64,000 bases of DNA from JBFWRI01 sp050248995. GTDB lineage: Bacteria > Pseudomonadota > Alphaproteobacteria > JAIXQD01. Positions 41,904 to 48,853 of this stretch are shown one piece after another (position 1 is the first letter of the stretch; each line of letters starts with the position of its first letter). A program made the translations under genes and the position numbers. The notes below the pieces were generated by a model that saw only the letters and a program-made list of their open reading frames with translations, had not been told where the DNA came from and made no database searches. Where the stretch lies: assembly GCA_050248995.1 (NCBI GenBank), contig JBFWRI010000008.1, forward strand, positions 1-64,000, read 5' to 3'.

Positions 41904-42752
41904 ATGAAAAAGCTTTTCCTTCTTGCAGCACTTCTTTTGTTGGCTGCCTGTGATCAGCAGGGCAGCAATGCATCATCGGCCCCGCAGGCTGATGAGGTTT
42001 ACCACCGTGTGATGAAATCAGGCGTTCTGCGCTGCGGGTATTCGGTATGGCCACCGTTATTCAAGGTTGATCCGAACACAGGCGAGAAGGGCGGCATCGT
42101 CGGCGATATGATGGTCGAGCTGGCGAAGCGCTATGGCCTGAAGATCGAATGGGTAGAAGAGCTGGGCTGGGGCACCGTTACCGAAGCGCTGGAGCAAAAG
42201 CGCGTGGACGCAGCCTGCGCGGGGTATTGGGCCAACACCAGCCGCAGCAAGTATGTATACTTCACCGTGCCGCTGTTCTATTCACCGACCTTCGTGTGGA
42301 TGCGCGGCGACGATACGCGCAACCCAGAAACTATCGACACGCTGGATGACCCGGCATGGACAGCGGGCCATGTGGATGGCTCGGCCGAAGGCAAGGCTAT
42401 TGCCATACGCTTCCCCAAGGCCAAAACCTTCACCATTCCCGAGCTGATGCCCTCATCCGACCTGTTCGAGGCCCTGAAGGCCGGCAAGCTGGATTTCGTG
42501 GTGATGGACTATGCCAGTGTTGCCGACTTCCTGAACAAGAACCCGGGCGCGCTGAAAATGATGTTCCCCAATGACCCGGTCAGCATCCTGCCCGACGTGA
42601 TGATGGTGCCGGGCGGCGAAAACCGCCTGAAGTCGCTGTTCGACAACGCCATCCGGGAAATGCAGTACGACGGCACGGTTGACCGTATTCTGGAAAAGAA
42701 CGGCGCTGCCGGGATGTACCCGAAGTCACTCAGCAAGTTCGATAAGGAATAA
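41904..42752 (+). CDS. Family-3 solute-binding-like lipoprotein (SBP-2)
   Basis: 282 residues from ATG 41904; an AAGGAG site fixes the start. The signal MKKLFLLAALLLLAAC has a perfect LAAC lipobox, so this copy, unlike the other five, is a lipoprotein. The binding fold shows LRCGYSVWPPLFKVDPNTG, LGLKIEWVEELG-like LKIEWVEELGWG, and VDAACAG; the two cysteines LRCGY and DAACAG are conserved in all copies. No transporter components are nearby. It ends 7 bp from the convergent chorismate mutase gene. The ligand is unknown; amino acids are the usual ligands of this fold. Confidence 0.87.
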   Translation: MKKLFLLAALLLLAACDQQGSNASSAPQADEVYHRVMKSGVLRCGYSVWPPLFKVDPNTGEKGGIVGDMMVELAKRYGLKIEWVEELGWGTVTEALEQKRVDAACAGYWANTSRSKYVYFTVPLFYSPTFVWMRGDDTRNPETIDTLDDPAWTAGHVDGSAEGKAIAIRFPKAKTFTIPELMPSSDLFEALKAGKLDFVVMDYASVADFLNKNPGALKMMFPNDPVSILPDVMMVPGGENRLKSLFDNAIREMQYDGTVDRILEKNGAAGMYPKSLSKFDKE

Positions 42753-42758
42753 GAAGTA

Positions 42759-43052
42759 TTACTTCTTCTGCCGGGCTTCCATGCGCGGGATTTCGTAATC
42801 GTGCGCGGCGTCGATGATTGCTTCCCAGATGCGGCGCACCATGTCTTCGGGCAGGCCATGCAGTGCGCCGGTTAGCACGTTACGGTCAATCACTTCAGCG
42901 ACGCGTGCCGGGTCGGGCGAGGGCAGGCCGTTGGCGACCTTCACATTCACAACTTCGGCCAGCAGGGCATAGCGCTTGCCTAATAGGGCAAGGACAGCGT
43001 CGTCCAGTGCGTTGATCTGCTGACGCAGGTCGTGCAGCGGGTGCAGAGGCAT
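42759..43052 (-). CDS. Chorismate mutase, AroQ type
   Basis: 97 residues, a stand-alone AroQ domain. LRQQINALDDAVLALLGKRYALLAEVVNVK forms the first helix with the conserved Arg and the acid/base residues, and DPARVAEVIDR then MVRRIWEAIIDAAHDYE continue the three-helix fold. It converts chorismate to prephenate for Phe/Tyr synthesis. It follows the GNAT gene (14-bp gap) on the same strand. No signal peptide, so it acts in the cytoplasm. This assignment is by fold signature; other AroQ-like proteins, such as isochorismate-pyruvate lyase, are less likely. Confidence 0.82.
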   Translation of the reverse strand: MPLHPLHDLRQQINALDDAVLALLGKRYALLAEVVNVKVANGLPSPDPARVAEVIDRNVLTGALHGLPEDMVRRIWEAIIDAAHDYEIPRMEARQKK

Positions 43053-43066
43053 GGGAGCGTGAAAAC

Positions 43067-43714
43067 CTAGGCGCGGGCGGTGCGACGAACGCGCATACCG
43101 GTTTCGGTAACGCCATTATCCACCATCATGACCGGACGAACGTCGCCGTTGGCGCCCTGCATGGCCCCGGGCACCAGTTCAAGGCCTAGGAAACGCTCGG
43201 GTTCGACGGGGGTTGCCAGCAGTACGCCTTGTGTCAGGTGGCGTGTGAAGCCAAAGCGGCCGTAGTACGGACCATCGCCAACCAGCAGCACAATCTTGTG
43301 ACCCAGATCACGCGCGCGGCCGAGACCAAGGTTGATCATCTGTGCGCCAAGACCGCGCGAATGGAATCCGGGAGCCCCGGCACTCGGGCCGAGCAGCAGT
43401 GCCGGCGTTACCGGACCGATCATCACCGGCCAGAAACGCAGCGTGCCGACGACTTCGCCGTAATCTTCGGCAATCAGGCACAGGTCGGCAACCGGCATGG
43501 TGCTGTCGCGCAGATAGCTGACGGGACTGGAAGGATGGGCGGCGCCGAAGCTTTTGACATAAAGCTTTTCAATGCCGGGAATGTCGGCGGCGTTTTCAAC
43601 ACGGATGTTGGTGTTCGAGAGATTGGTGGGAGAAACAGAAGAAGGTGTCAGTTTGATAATCGGGCTAAGGCTGCCTTTGGTCGAGGGCGATGTGCCTTTG
43701 GGCGGTAGCGACAT
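43067..43714 (-). CDS. GNAT-family N-acetyltransferase
   Basis: 215 residues. AGGAG precedes the ATG by 9 bases. The first 35 residues are Ser/Thr/Pro-rich and probably disordered. The catalytic domain follows, with the acetyl-CoA-binding loop in GFHSRGLGAQMINLGLGRAR and the strand VLLVGDGPYYGRFGF, typical of the YhbS-like subgroup. It transfers acetyl from acetyl-CoA to an unknown amine. It is co-directional with and upstream of chorismate mutase; upstream of it lies a 323-bp region with GANTC and DnaA-box clusters. Confidence 0.82.
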   Translation of the reverse strand: MSLPPKGTSPSTKGSLSPIIKLTPSSVSPTNLSNTNIRVENAADIPGIEKLYVKSFGAAHPSSPVSYLRDSTMPVADLCLIAEDYGEVVGTLRFWPVMIGPVTPALLLGPSAGAPGFHSRGLGAQMINLGLGRARDLGHKIVLLVGDGPYYGRFGFTRHLTQGVLLATPVEPERFLGLELVPGAMQGANGDVRPVMMVDNGVTETGMRVRRTARA

Positions 43715-43781
43715 GAGGGGCGACTCCTGAAGGGGCTGCGCGGGAACTGCGCGTGTCTCGAATGACGAAAAGAGCTAACAT

Positions 43782-43934
43782 GATTCGAATCCCGATTAAA
43801 GAAAACAGTCGTAGAATCAGTCACGCGCGATGGTTGTTGTGGATAAAAAGCAACGCATGGTTTCATCGGATTGACGCGGATAACTGCGGTGTATGTGGAC
43901 ACTCTGTGCATAACTAGGAAGCAATCTATCCACC
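43782..43934. promoter_or_regulatory. Cluster of GANTC sites and DnaA boxes
   Basis: In the 323-bp gap between the GNAT gene and apaG: GATTC 43782-43786, GAATC 43787-43791 and GAATC 43814-43818 (CcrM-type GANTC); TGTGGATAA 43838-43846 (perfect DnaA box); CGCGGATAA 43875-43883; TGTGGACAC 43894-43902; TGTGCATAA 43905-43913 (8 of 9); CTATCCACC 43926-43934. Five DnaA-like 9-mers in about 100 bp is more than expected by chance. It may be a DnaA-controlled promoter or part of an origin; there is no strongly AT-rich unwinding block beside it. Confidence 0.45.
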
Positions 43935-44037
43935 ACAATTTTCAAAAAGTCCCCAACCAAAGGCCCTACGAATCATTGGCAGCAGGGGCAAATCAGCCAA
44001 GAAATTACTTTCAGAAATTTGGTGTATAACAAGGGTC

Positions 44038-44439
44038 ATGGAAACAATGTTTACAAAAACCACGCGCGACATCACGGTGACGGTCGAGCCGACGTATCTG
44101 GAACTGCAGTCGGATCCGGATGCGCAGAAGTTTGTGTGGGCGTATCATATCCGCATCGAAAACCGCGGCGACACACGCGTGACTTTACAAACACGCCGCT
44201 GGCAGGTGACCGATGCATTCGGCCGTGCACAAACCGTTCAGGGTGTCGGCGTTGTTGGCCAGCAACCTGTTCTGGAGCCTGGCGATCATTTTGAATACAC
44301 AAGCGGTACGCCGCTTGATACGCCGTCAGGTATCATGGTCGGCAGCTACACGATGCAGAATGCCGCAGGTGACATGTTCGAGGTTGCCGTGCCGGCATTC
44401 TCGCTGGACTGTCCGCATGAACGCAAAACACTTCACTAA
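44038..44439 (+). CDS. apaG: ApaG-domain protein
   Basis: 133 residues, the normal length for ApaG. ITVTVEPTYLE opens the beta-sandwich; FVWAYHIRIEN and RHW-like RRWQVTDAFG follow, with VQGVGVVGQQPVLEPGDHFEYTSG and MVGSYTM carrying the GxGxxG-like family signature. ApaG is linked to Co/Mg resistance and nucleotide metabolism in other bacteria, but its biochemical role is not settled. It is divergent from the GNAT gene and stands alone. ATG 44038 is the first; a second Met three codons downstream is possible. Confidence 0.93.
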   Translation: METMFTKTTRDITVTVEPTYLELQSDPDAQKFVWAYHIRIENRGDTRVTLQTRRWQVTDAFGRAQTVQGVGVVGQQPVLEPGDHFEYTSGTPLDTPSGIMVGSYTMQNAAGDMFEVAVPAFSLDCPHERKTLH

Positions 44440-44515
44440 AACATAACGGTACAGTCGAAGCGTATCGATTCCGCGATAGTCGCGCAGGATTTTTCGTAAC
44501 CAATTGTTAGGCCTC

Positions 44516-44530
44516 TTAACCTAAAATTAG
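44516..44530. promoter_or_regulatory. Imperfect CtrA box
   Basis: TTAACCTAAAATTAG is TTAA-N7-TTAG, one base from a perfect CtrA site, about 20-30 bp before the 44548 start. The position would suit a promoter-proximal site. Evidence is weak. Confidence 0.3.
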
Positions 44531-44547
44531 GCATAAGGGGATTTGCC

Positions 44548-45159
44548 ATGACGGCAGAAGAAACACCTGTTTCTGAAGAAGTTTCTGAAGCGCCGGCTGC
44601 AGCCAGGCGCCGCATTCACCTGACTCCCAGGCAGGGTATATATATAGCATTGGCGATTGTCCTTTCGGTTGCCGGGGGCGGTGCCCTGCCGCAGGGTCAC
44701 AGTTACAGAATTACCGGGGAGCCACCATCGGTCGCAGACCCCGCACTGGCCTCAGGCTGGCAGCCGCTGGGTGCTTATGTGCTGGAGCGCGGCCTGACGC
44801 GCGCCATGACGCTGGATGAACGCCTGCAGCATGAAGCCGAGCAGCGCAAGCTGCTGAACCCGGTGGACGAGCCGGAACAGAAACTGAATGTTCGCATTCC
44901 TTTGCTGCCAGGCCCCGTGCAGCGCGCCGACAGCCAGCCCGTTATTCCGCCGACGATCGAGTCGACTGCTGCACAGTTGGCGCCGCCGCCGGCCGTGGTT
45001 GAACAGGTGAAAGCCGAACCGCAACCCGCACCGACCAAGGCCGACCCACTGGCCGAGAATCTGGAGACGCTGAAAGCGCTGCAGGACGCACTGGAGCAGA
45101 TGAACGCCGAGCGGAATGCAGAAATAAGCACCTACCGCAATGACCAGGTCGATCAGTAA
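44548..45159 (+). CDS. Single-pass membrane protein of unknown function
   Basis: 203 residues. An acidic N-terminal tail of about 25 residues is followed by RRRIHLTPRQ and one transmembrane helix (about 33-50), giving a cytoplasmic N-terminus and periplasmic C-terminus by the positive-inside rule. The periplasmic part is Pro/Ala/Glu-rich with a helical MTLDERLQHEAEQRK segment and a C-terminal coiled coil (about 165-200). A GGGG site precedes the ATG. No known family is recognised; it resembles linker-type envelope proteins only in composition. Confidence 0.65.
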   Translation: MTAEETPVSEEVSEAPAAARRRIHLTPRQGIYIALAIVLSVAGGGALPQGHSYRITGEPPSVADPALASGWQPLGAYVLERGLTRAMTLDERLQHEAEQRKLLNPVDEPEQKLNVRIPLLPGPVQRADSQPVIPPTIESTAAQLAPPPAVVEQVKAEPQPAPTKADPLAENLETLKALQDALEQMNAERNAEISTYRNDQVDQ

Positions 45160-45194
45160 CTGTCGTTAAAACAGCGTCACTGCATACCAGCTAA

Positions 45195-46058
45195 TTATCT
45201 TTGAAAACTGGGTGCGCGGCGCCAGAACGTATGCGGCGCCGGTTCGTACTTGGCGATGATCGCATCGATACGGCCATTGTTGTGCATCACTTCCAGCATC
45301 ATGTTGACCATGCTGAGCAGGTTATGATCGCCCTTGCGGACTTCGAACACATTGGGGTTGATCTGTAACGGGTTGTCCGGCGTGATATTCTTGATGGTGC
45401 CAGGGTTGGCCACGCTGTACTGGGCGCCGAAGTAGGCTTCGACAAAACCGATATCGGCCTTTTTCTCGGCGACACTCAGCAGGTTGGCGGCATAGGCGGC
45501 CATTTCCGGCAGCGAGTAGATTTTAGCATTCGGGAAGCGCTTGGCCGCGATAATGCTGGGCGCACTGCCGTCGGTGGCCGCAATCGTCACATCAGGGCTG
45601 TTGACGTTTGCCAGCGTACTGTCAAAACGGCTATCATCGGCGCGCACCCATGCGCTGACAGCTGAATAATAGACAGGAACGGTCGCCATCAGGCGAGTCA
45701 TTTCCGGCACCTGAATGGCCCATGCGGCACCGCAGAACATATCGAACTTGCCGTCGGTCAAGTCTGAGATATAAGTGGCCCAGCCGCCGGCCTGTACCCA
45801 CTCGATTTTCAGGCCCAGTTCTTTGCCTATTTCTTCGGCCACCTCGTACAGGATGCCCTTCATCTCATTGGTCTTGGCATCGCGGAAGTTGGCGGGCTCG
45901 TAATCGACAAAGCCACAGCGAAGCGTCTTGGTTTCCAGCACGCGGGCCAGCGTATCCTGCGCTGTGGCAGAGGCCTTTTCACCGCGCTGGCCGACATACC
46001 ATGCGGTGCCGGCGCTGATCACAATGATAAGGACAAGTGAAAGAAGACGTTTAAACAT
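45195..46058 (-). CDS. Membrane-anchored family-3 solute-binding-like protein (SBP-3)
   Basis: 287 residues. The N-terminal helix (residues 4-22) is probably an uncleaved anchor. The binding domain opens with TKTLRCGFVDYEPAN and has the LGLKIEWVQAGG loop, FDMFCGAAWA with the second conserved Cys, AWVRADDSRFD and a ligand-lobe segment FPNAKIYSLPEM. This copy is the most divergent of the six (CGF in place of CGY). It stands apart from replication genes and lies 66 bp upstream of the 46124-46447 gene on the same strand. The ligand is unknown. Confidence 0.83.
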   Translation of the reverse strand: MFKRLLSLVLIIVISAGTAWYVGQRGEKASATAQDTLARVLETKTLRCGFVDYEPANFRDAKTNEMKGILYEVAEEIGKELGLKIEWVQAGGWATYISDLTDGKFDMFCGAAWAIQVPEMTRLMATVPVYYSAVSAWVRADDSRFDSTLANVNSPDVTIAATDGSAPSIIAAKRFPNAKIYSLPEMAAYAANLLSVAEKKADIGFVEAYFGAQYSVANPGTIKNITPDNPLQINPNVFEVRKGDHNLLSMVNMMLEVMHNNGRIDAIIAKYEPAPHTFWRRAPSFQR

Positions 46059-46123
46059 GGAAAAGGGCCCCGAATATTATTCGAGGCCCATATTGCCATA
46101 CCAGTCCCAAACCACCAGTACCG

Positions 46124-46447
46124 TTAGACGGTTGCCGGCTTTTCCTCGTCAGGCTTGTCGACAGGCGCACCCTGCGCTGTCAGACCAGCGCGCAGATAGG
46201 CCAGTGCAGCTTGCGAAGGGACCTGTTGGGAAACTTCGCCGTTGCTGCCAACGAATTCTGTAACCACCGCACCGGCCAGACTATCCTGGACAATGCGTGG
46301 GCTAATCGGCTGCGGCACATCACCTGGCTTTTGCAGAACCGTTTCAGGAGCTGCCTGAACCGGTGCCGGTGCGGGACGAGCCACGGCGCGCGAAGCAGCA
46401 GCATCGCTTACTTTTGCATCGCCGACGCTTGTAACTGCGCTAAGCAT
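46124..46447 (-). CDS. Small FlaG-like protein
   Basis: 107 residues. ATG 46447 is preferred over 46459 because GGAGG lies 6 bases upstream of it. The N-terminal half is Ala/Pro/Val-rich and probably flexible. The C-terminal half has TEFVGSNGEVSQQVPSQAAL, which has the nGEvxxQxPs pattern of FlaG (domain near the flagellin gene in many bacteria). It is divergent from the flagellin gene, with the flagellin control region between. The FlaG relationship is an inference from one short motif plus location; alternatively an unrelated protein. Confidence 0.55.
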   Translation of the reverse strand: MLSAVTSVGDAKVSDAAASRAVARPAPAPVQAAPETVLQKPGDVPQPISPRIVQDSLAGAVVTEFVGSNGEVSQQVPSQAALAYLRAGLTAQGAPVDKPDEEKPATV

Positions 46448-46746
46448 AATCGCCTCCATTTGCGTGCCATGGCACGCGACCCTTATTTATAATGTACTCG
46501 AAATAGTCGCACGAAACAAGTAAAAACGCCTTTAAATCAGCATCTTCGTGCACGTTCTCGAATACACTTACCTAAACCCAACATGATATATGCAAACGCC
46601 AAGCCAATTTCGAATCTGGGGGAAAAATAATCACCACAACGAAGACAACGAAAACAAAAGCATAGGTTTTTGTTTTAATAACTTAGTAACACTTCGACGC
46701 ATGCTGCAGGAATAATTTGCCGATTTTCGATCTGCTAGGAAATTTT

Positions 46747-46788
46747 TGCCGGCATTTTTTGCCGGTTAGGGCATTTACAACCGGCAAA
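46747..46788. promoter_or_regulatory. ftr-like GCCGG repeats upstream of flagellin
   Basis: TTTTTGCCGGCA, TTTGCCGGTT (46758-46767) and AACCGGCAAA (46779-46788) form direct and inverted copies; the last two are 10-bp perfect inverted arms. They lie 80-120 bp before the sigma-54-like promoter at 46868, where the flagellar activator FlbD binds ftr elements in Caulobacter. Matching to FlbD is inferred. Confidence 0.45.
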
Positions 46789-46867
46789 TGTTAACATGAA
46801 CTATGGTGCATGCCCGTATGTGTTTGAGATGTTTTACTGTTCTTAAAAAGCCAAATTAACCAGCATG

Positions 46868-46884
46868 TTGGCACGTTTATCGCA
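46868..46884 (+). promoter_or_regulatory. Sigma-54 promoter of the flagellin gene
   Basis: TTGGCACGTTTATCGCA has GG and GC separated by 10 bases and matches the -24 TGGCACG element perfectly and the -12 TTGCA element at four of five bases. It lies 114 bp before the flagellin ATG, on the right strand. The rest of the 46448-46997 gap is AT-rich and shows no gene. Confidence 0.72.
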
Positions 46885-46931
46885 AATCATTCGCGCGTAT
46901 CTACGGCATTCGTATGTTTGCAGTGGGTCGG

Positions 46932-46974
46932 TTTGCCGGATGGTCTGGCAAATAAAAAGGCGGAAGGAGTCCGC
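46932..46974 (+). promoter_or_regulatory. Leader hairpins in flagellin mRNA
   Basis: TTTGCC/GGCAAA (46932-46937 with 46947-46952) and GCGGA/TCCGC (46960-46964 with 46970-46974, loop AGGAG) can form two hairpins in the flagellin 5' leader. The second shows an AGGAG in the loop, like a decoy ribosome-binding site; the real AAGGAG lies closer to the ATG. FlbT acts on flagellin leaders in Caulobacter, so this is a candidate target. Confidence 0.45.
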
Positions 46975-46997
46975 TGCAACCGTAAGGAGTACACTCT

Positions 46998-47819
46998 ATG
47001 GCTACCAATTCAATCTCGCTTTCGGCTTCAGCACGGGCGAACCTGCTGTCGTTGAAAGACACCACCGATGCGCTTGCCCGCACCCAGAATCGTCTGGCCA
47101 CCGGTAAGCGGGTCAACACCGCTATTGATGGCGCTTCGGCGTTCTTCAGCAGCCAGGGCTTCTTGAACCGTGCGAACGACTTCGCATCGGTTAAGGAAAA
47201 CCTTGGTACCGCGCTGCAGACACTGAACGCGGTGTCAAACGCGATCGACGCGATTACCGCCGTCGTTCAGCAGGCACAAGGTATCACGGTTTCGGCGCTG
47301 AACACGACCGATGCGGACGAACGTACAGCGTTCGCCTCGCAGTTCAACGCGCTGCTGACCCAGATCAACAGCCTTGTTGCCGACGCGACCTTCAACGGTG
47401 TGAACCTGTTGTCGAGCGGTAACTTGACCGTCAACTTCAACGAAAGCACGGCTATCGAACTGACAGTCGCCGCGGTCAACACCTATGTTGGCTCGGGCGG
47501 TCTGAACATCGTGGCAGCTGCTACGGGTTGGTCAGGTGACGCGCAGATTAACGCCTCGGTGACCGACCTTTCGGCCGCCCTGTCGACCCTGCGTACAACG
47601 GCCTCGGGCTTCGGTAACAACGCGACGCTTATCCAAACGCGTCAAGACTTTACCGATACCCTTATCAACACGCTTCAGGTTGCTTCGGATAACCTGGTGC
47701 TGGCCGACGAAAACGAGGAAGGCGCGAACCTTCAAGCCCTGCAGGCCCGCCTGCAGCTTGGTGTCGTGTCTCTCGGCATCTCAGGCCAACAGCTGCAAGC
47801 TATCTTGCGTCTGTTCTAA
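46998..47819 (+). CDS. Flagellin
   Basis: 273 residues, a short alphaproteobacterial flagellin. The N-terminal helix region (SISLSASARANLLSLKD, then RLATGKRVNTAIDGASAFF) and the C-terminal helix (VASDNLVLADENEEGANLQALQARLQLGVVSLGISGQQLQAILRLF) are the D0/D1 filament domains; the variable middle is small. GTAAGGAG precedes the ATG. No signal peptide, as expected for flagellar export. A terminator follows, then flbT and flaF, which control flagellin levels in this class. There is only one flagellin gene in this window. Confidence 0.95.
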   Translation: MATNSISLSASARANLLSLKDTTDALARTQNRLATGKRVNTAIDGASAFFSSQGFLNRANDFASVKENLGTALQTLNAVSNAIDAITAVVQQAQGITVSALNTTDADERTAFASQFNALLTQINSLVADATFNGVNLLSSGNLTVNFNESTAIELTVAAVNTYVGSGGLNIVAAATGWSGDAQINASVTDLSAALSTLRTTASGFGNNATLIQTRQDFTDTLINTLQVASDNLVLADENEEGANLQALQARLQLGVVSLGISGQQLQAILRLF

Positions 47820-47832
47820 TAAGGCTAAAAGG

Positions 47833-47862
47833 ATGGGCGGCCCTCGGGCCGCCCATTTCTTC
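47833..47862 (+). terminator. Terminator after flagellin
   Basis: ATGGGCGGCCC and GGGCCGCCCAT are 11-bp perfect inverted arms, followed by TTCTTCTAT. It separates the flagellin transcript from flbT-flaF. Confidence 0.85.
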
Positions 47863-47953
47863 TATAGAGTTTGTTTAGGTAAGTACAGTAGAATCGAAGT
47901 TAGTTTAGTGATCGACAGTAAGTCGGTTGAATGCTGGAAGGAGTCTAGCGCAC

Positions 47954-48397
47954 ATGCCTCTCAAAATCCGTGTCAAACCCGAAGCCAAGATTTTCGCCGG
48001 CGGTGCCGTGCTGAAAAACGTGGGCACCCGCCCGGCCGACCTGCTGATCCTGTCCGACGGCCCTGTGCTGCGTGACAGCTATATGATGAACCCCGACCAG
48101 AAAGATGAAAGCGACGCCGCCAGCGTCTATTTCCTGCTGCAGGTTCTGTATTGCTTTAAGGGCAAAGGCCAGAAGATCGACCACATGGTGATGGATACGC
48201 TGCGCAGTTTTGCGCGTCTGTACCCGGCCCTGGCGCCCCGCATCAACGATATCGCCGCGCTGCTGGAAGCCGGCGACAGTTTCAAGGCCCTGAAGCTGGC
48301 GCAAGGCCTGCTGGGAAGCCCTGAAAAGCCGGTTGATAGCGCCGTACCCTATGCGGCGCTGTTGGGAGCGGACGCACAGGTTGAGGGAGAGGTATAG
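47954..48397 (+). CDS. flbT: Flagellin mRNA regulator FlbT
   Basis: 147 residues from ATG 47954; AAGGAG is 11 bases upstream, while the earlier in-frame ATG at 47927 has no such site. The N-terminal LKIRVKPEAKIFAGGAVL and the following strand pair with DSYMM, then SVYFLLQVLYCF, are typical of FlbT, a small post-transcriptional regulator that acts on flagellin mRNA in Caulobacter. It is directly followed by flaF (no gap). A little longer than the reference FlbT because of the C-terminal extension. Confidence 0.85.
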   Translation: MPLKIRVKPEAKIFAGGAVLKNVGTRPADLLILSDGPVLRDSYMMNPDQKDESDAASVYFLLQVLYCFKGKGQKIDHMVMDTLRSFARLYPALAPRINDIAALLEAGDSFKALKLAQGLLGSPEKPVDSAVPYAALLGADAQVEGEV

Positions 48398-48853
48398 ATG
48401 GCAAATAATCCATACGGCGCATACCAGAAACAGCAGGAGCAGCAGGAAGACATACGTTTGTCGGAAGCGCGGGCCTTGTTGCGCATGGCGGCATTGATGG
48501 AAGAAATGCAGAAACCCGGTGCCTCGTACCTTGATTACAGCGATGCAGTACGCCAGAACCAGCAGCTTTGGACCCTGTTCCAGGCAGCGATGATGGAAGA
48601 AGACAACAAACTGCCGCACGCGCTGAAGCAGACCCTGAAGGGGCTTAGCATTTATGTCGACCGCCGCAGTCTTAAGGCGATCGGTAATCACGAACCGCGA
48701 TTGTTAAGCGTGTTGATTAACATCAACAAGGAAATCGCGGCCGGGCTGATGGAAAGCGTGAAGAACGATGTCTCTGCGGCCGGCGCGGTGCTGAATGCGC
48801 CGCCCCAGTCACCGTCACCGCAAAGCGGCGGCAGCATCAGCGGCCAGTTTTAA
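48398..48853 (+). CDS. flaF: Flagellar biosynthesis regulator FlaF
   Basis: 151 residues. The core (NPYGAYQKQ, SEARALLRMAALMEEM, NQQLWTLFQAAMMEEDNKLP, LKGLSIYVDRRS and LININ) fits the FlaF family, which acts with FlbT on flagellin synthesis. The C-terminal 25 residues are Pro/Ser/Gly-rich. Its ATG directly follows the flbT stop. The final 17 bp overlap the convergent TPR glycosyltransferase gene on the other strand, which is unusual packing between opposing genes. Confidence 0.82.
   Translation: MANNPYGAYQKQQEQQEDIRLSEARALLRMAALMEEMQKPGASYLDYSDAVRQNQQLWTLFQAAMMEEDNKLPHALKQTLKGLSIYVDRRSLKAIGNHEPRLLSVLININKEIAAGLMESVKNDVSAAGAVLNAPPQSPSPQSGGSISGQF

Noticed and set aside
46865..47107. 80-residue frame starting before flagellin
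   Set aside because: It begins inside the sigma-54 promoter and runs out of frame into flagellin; no ribosome-binding site.
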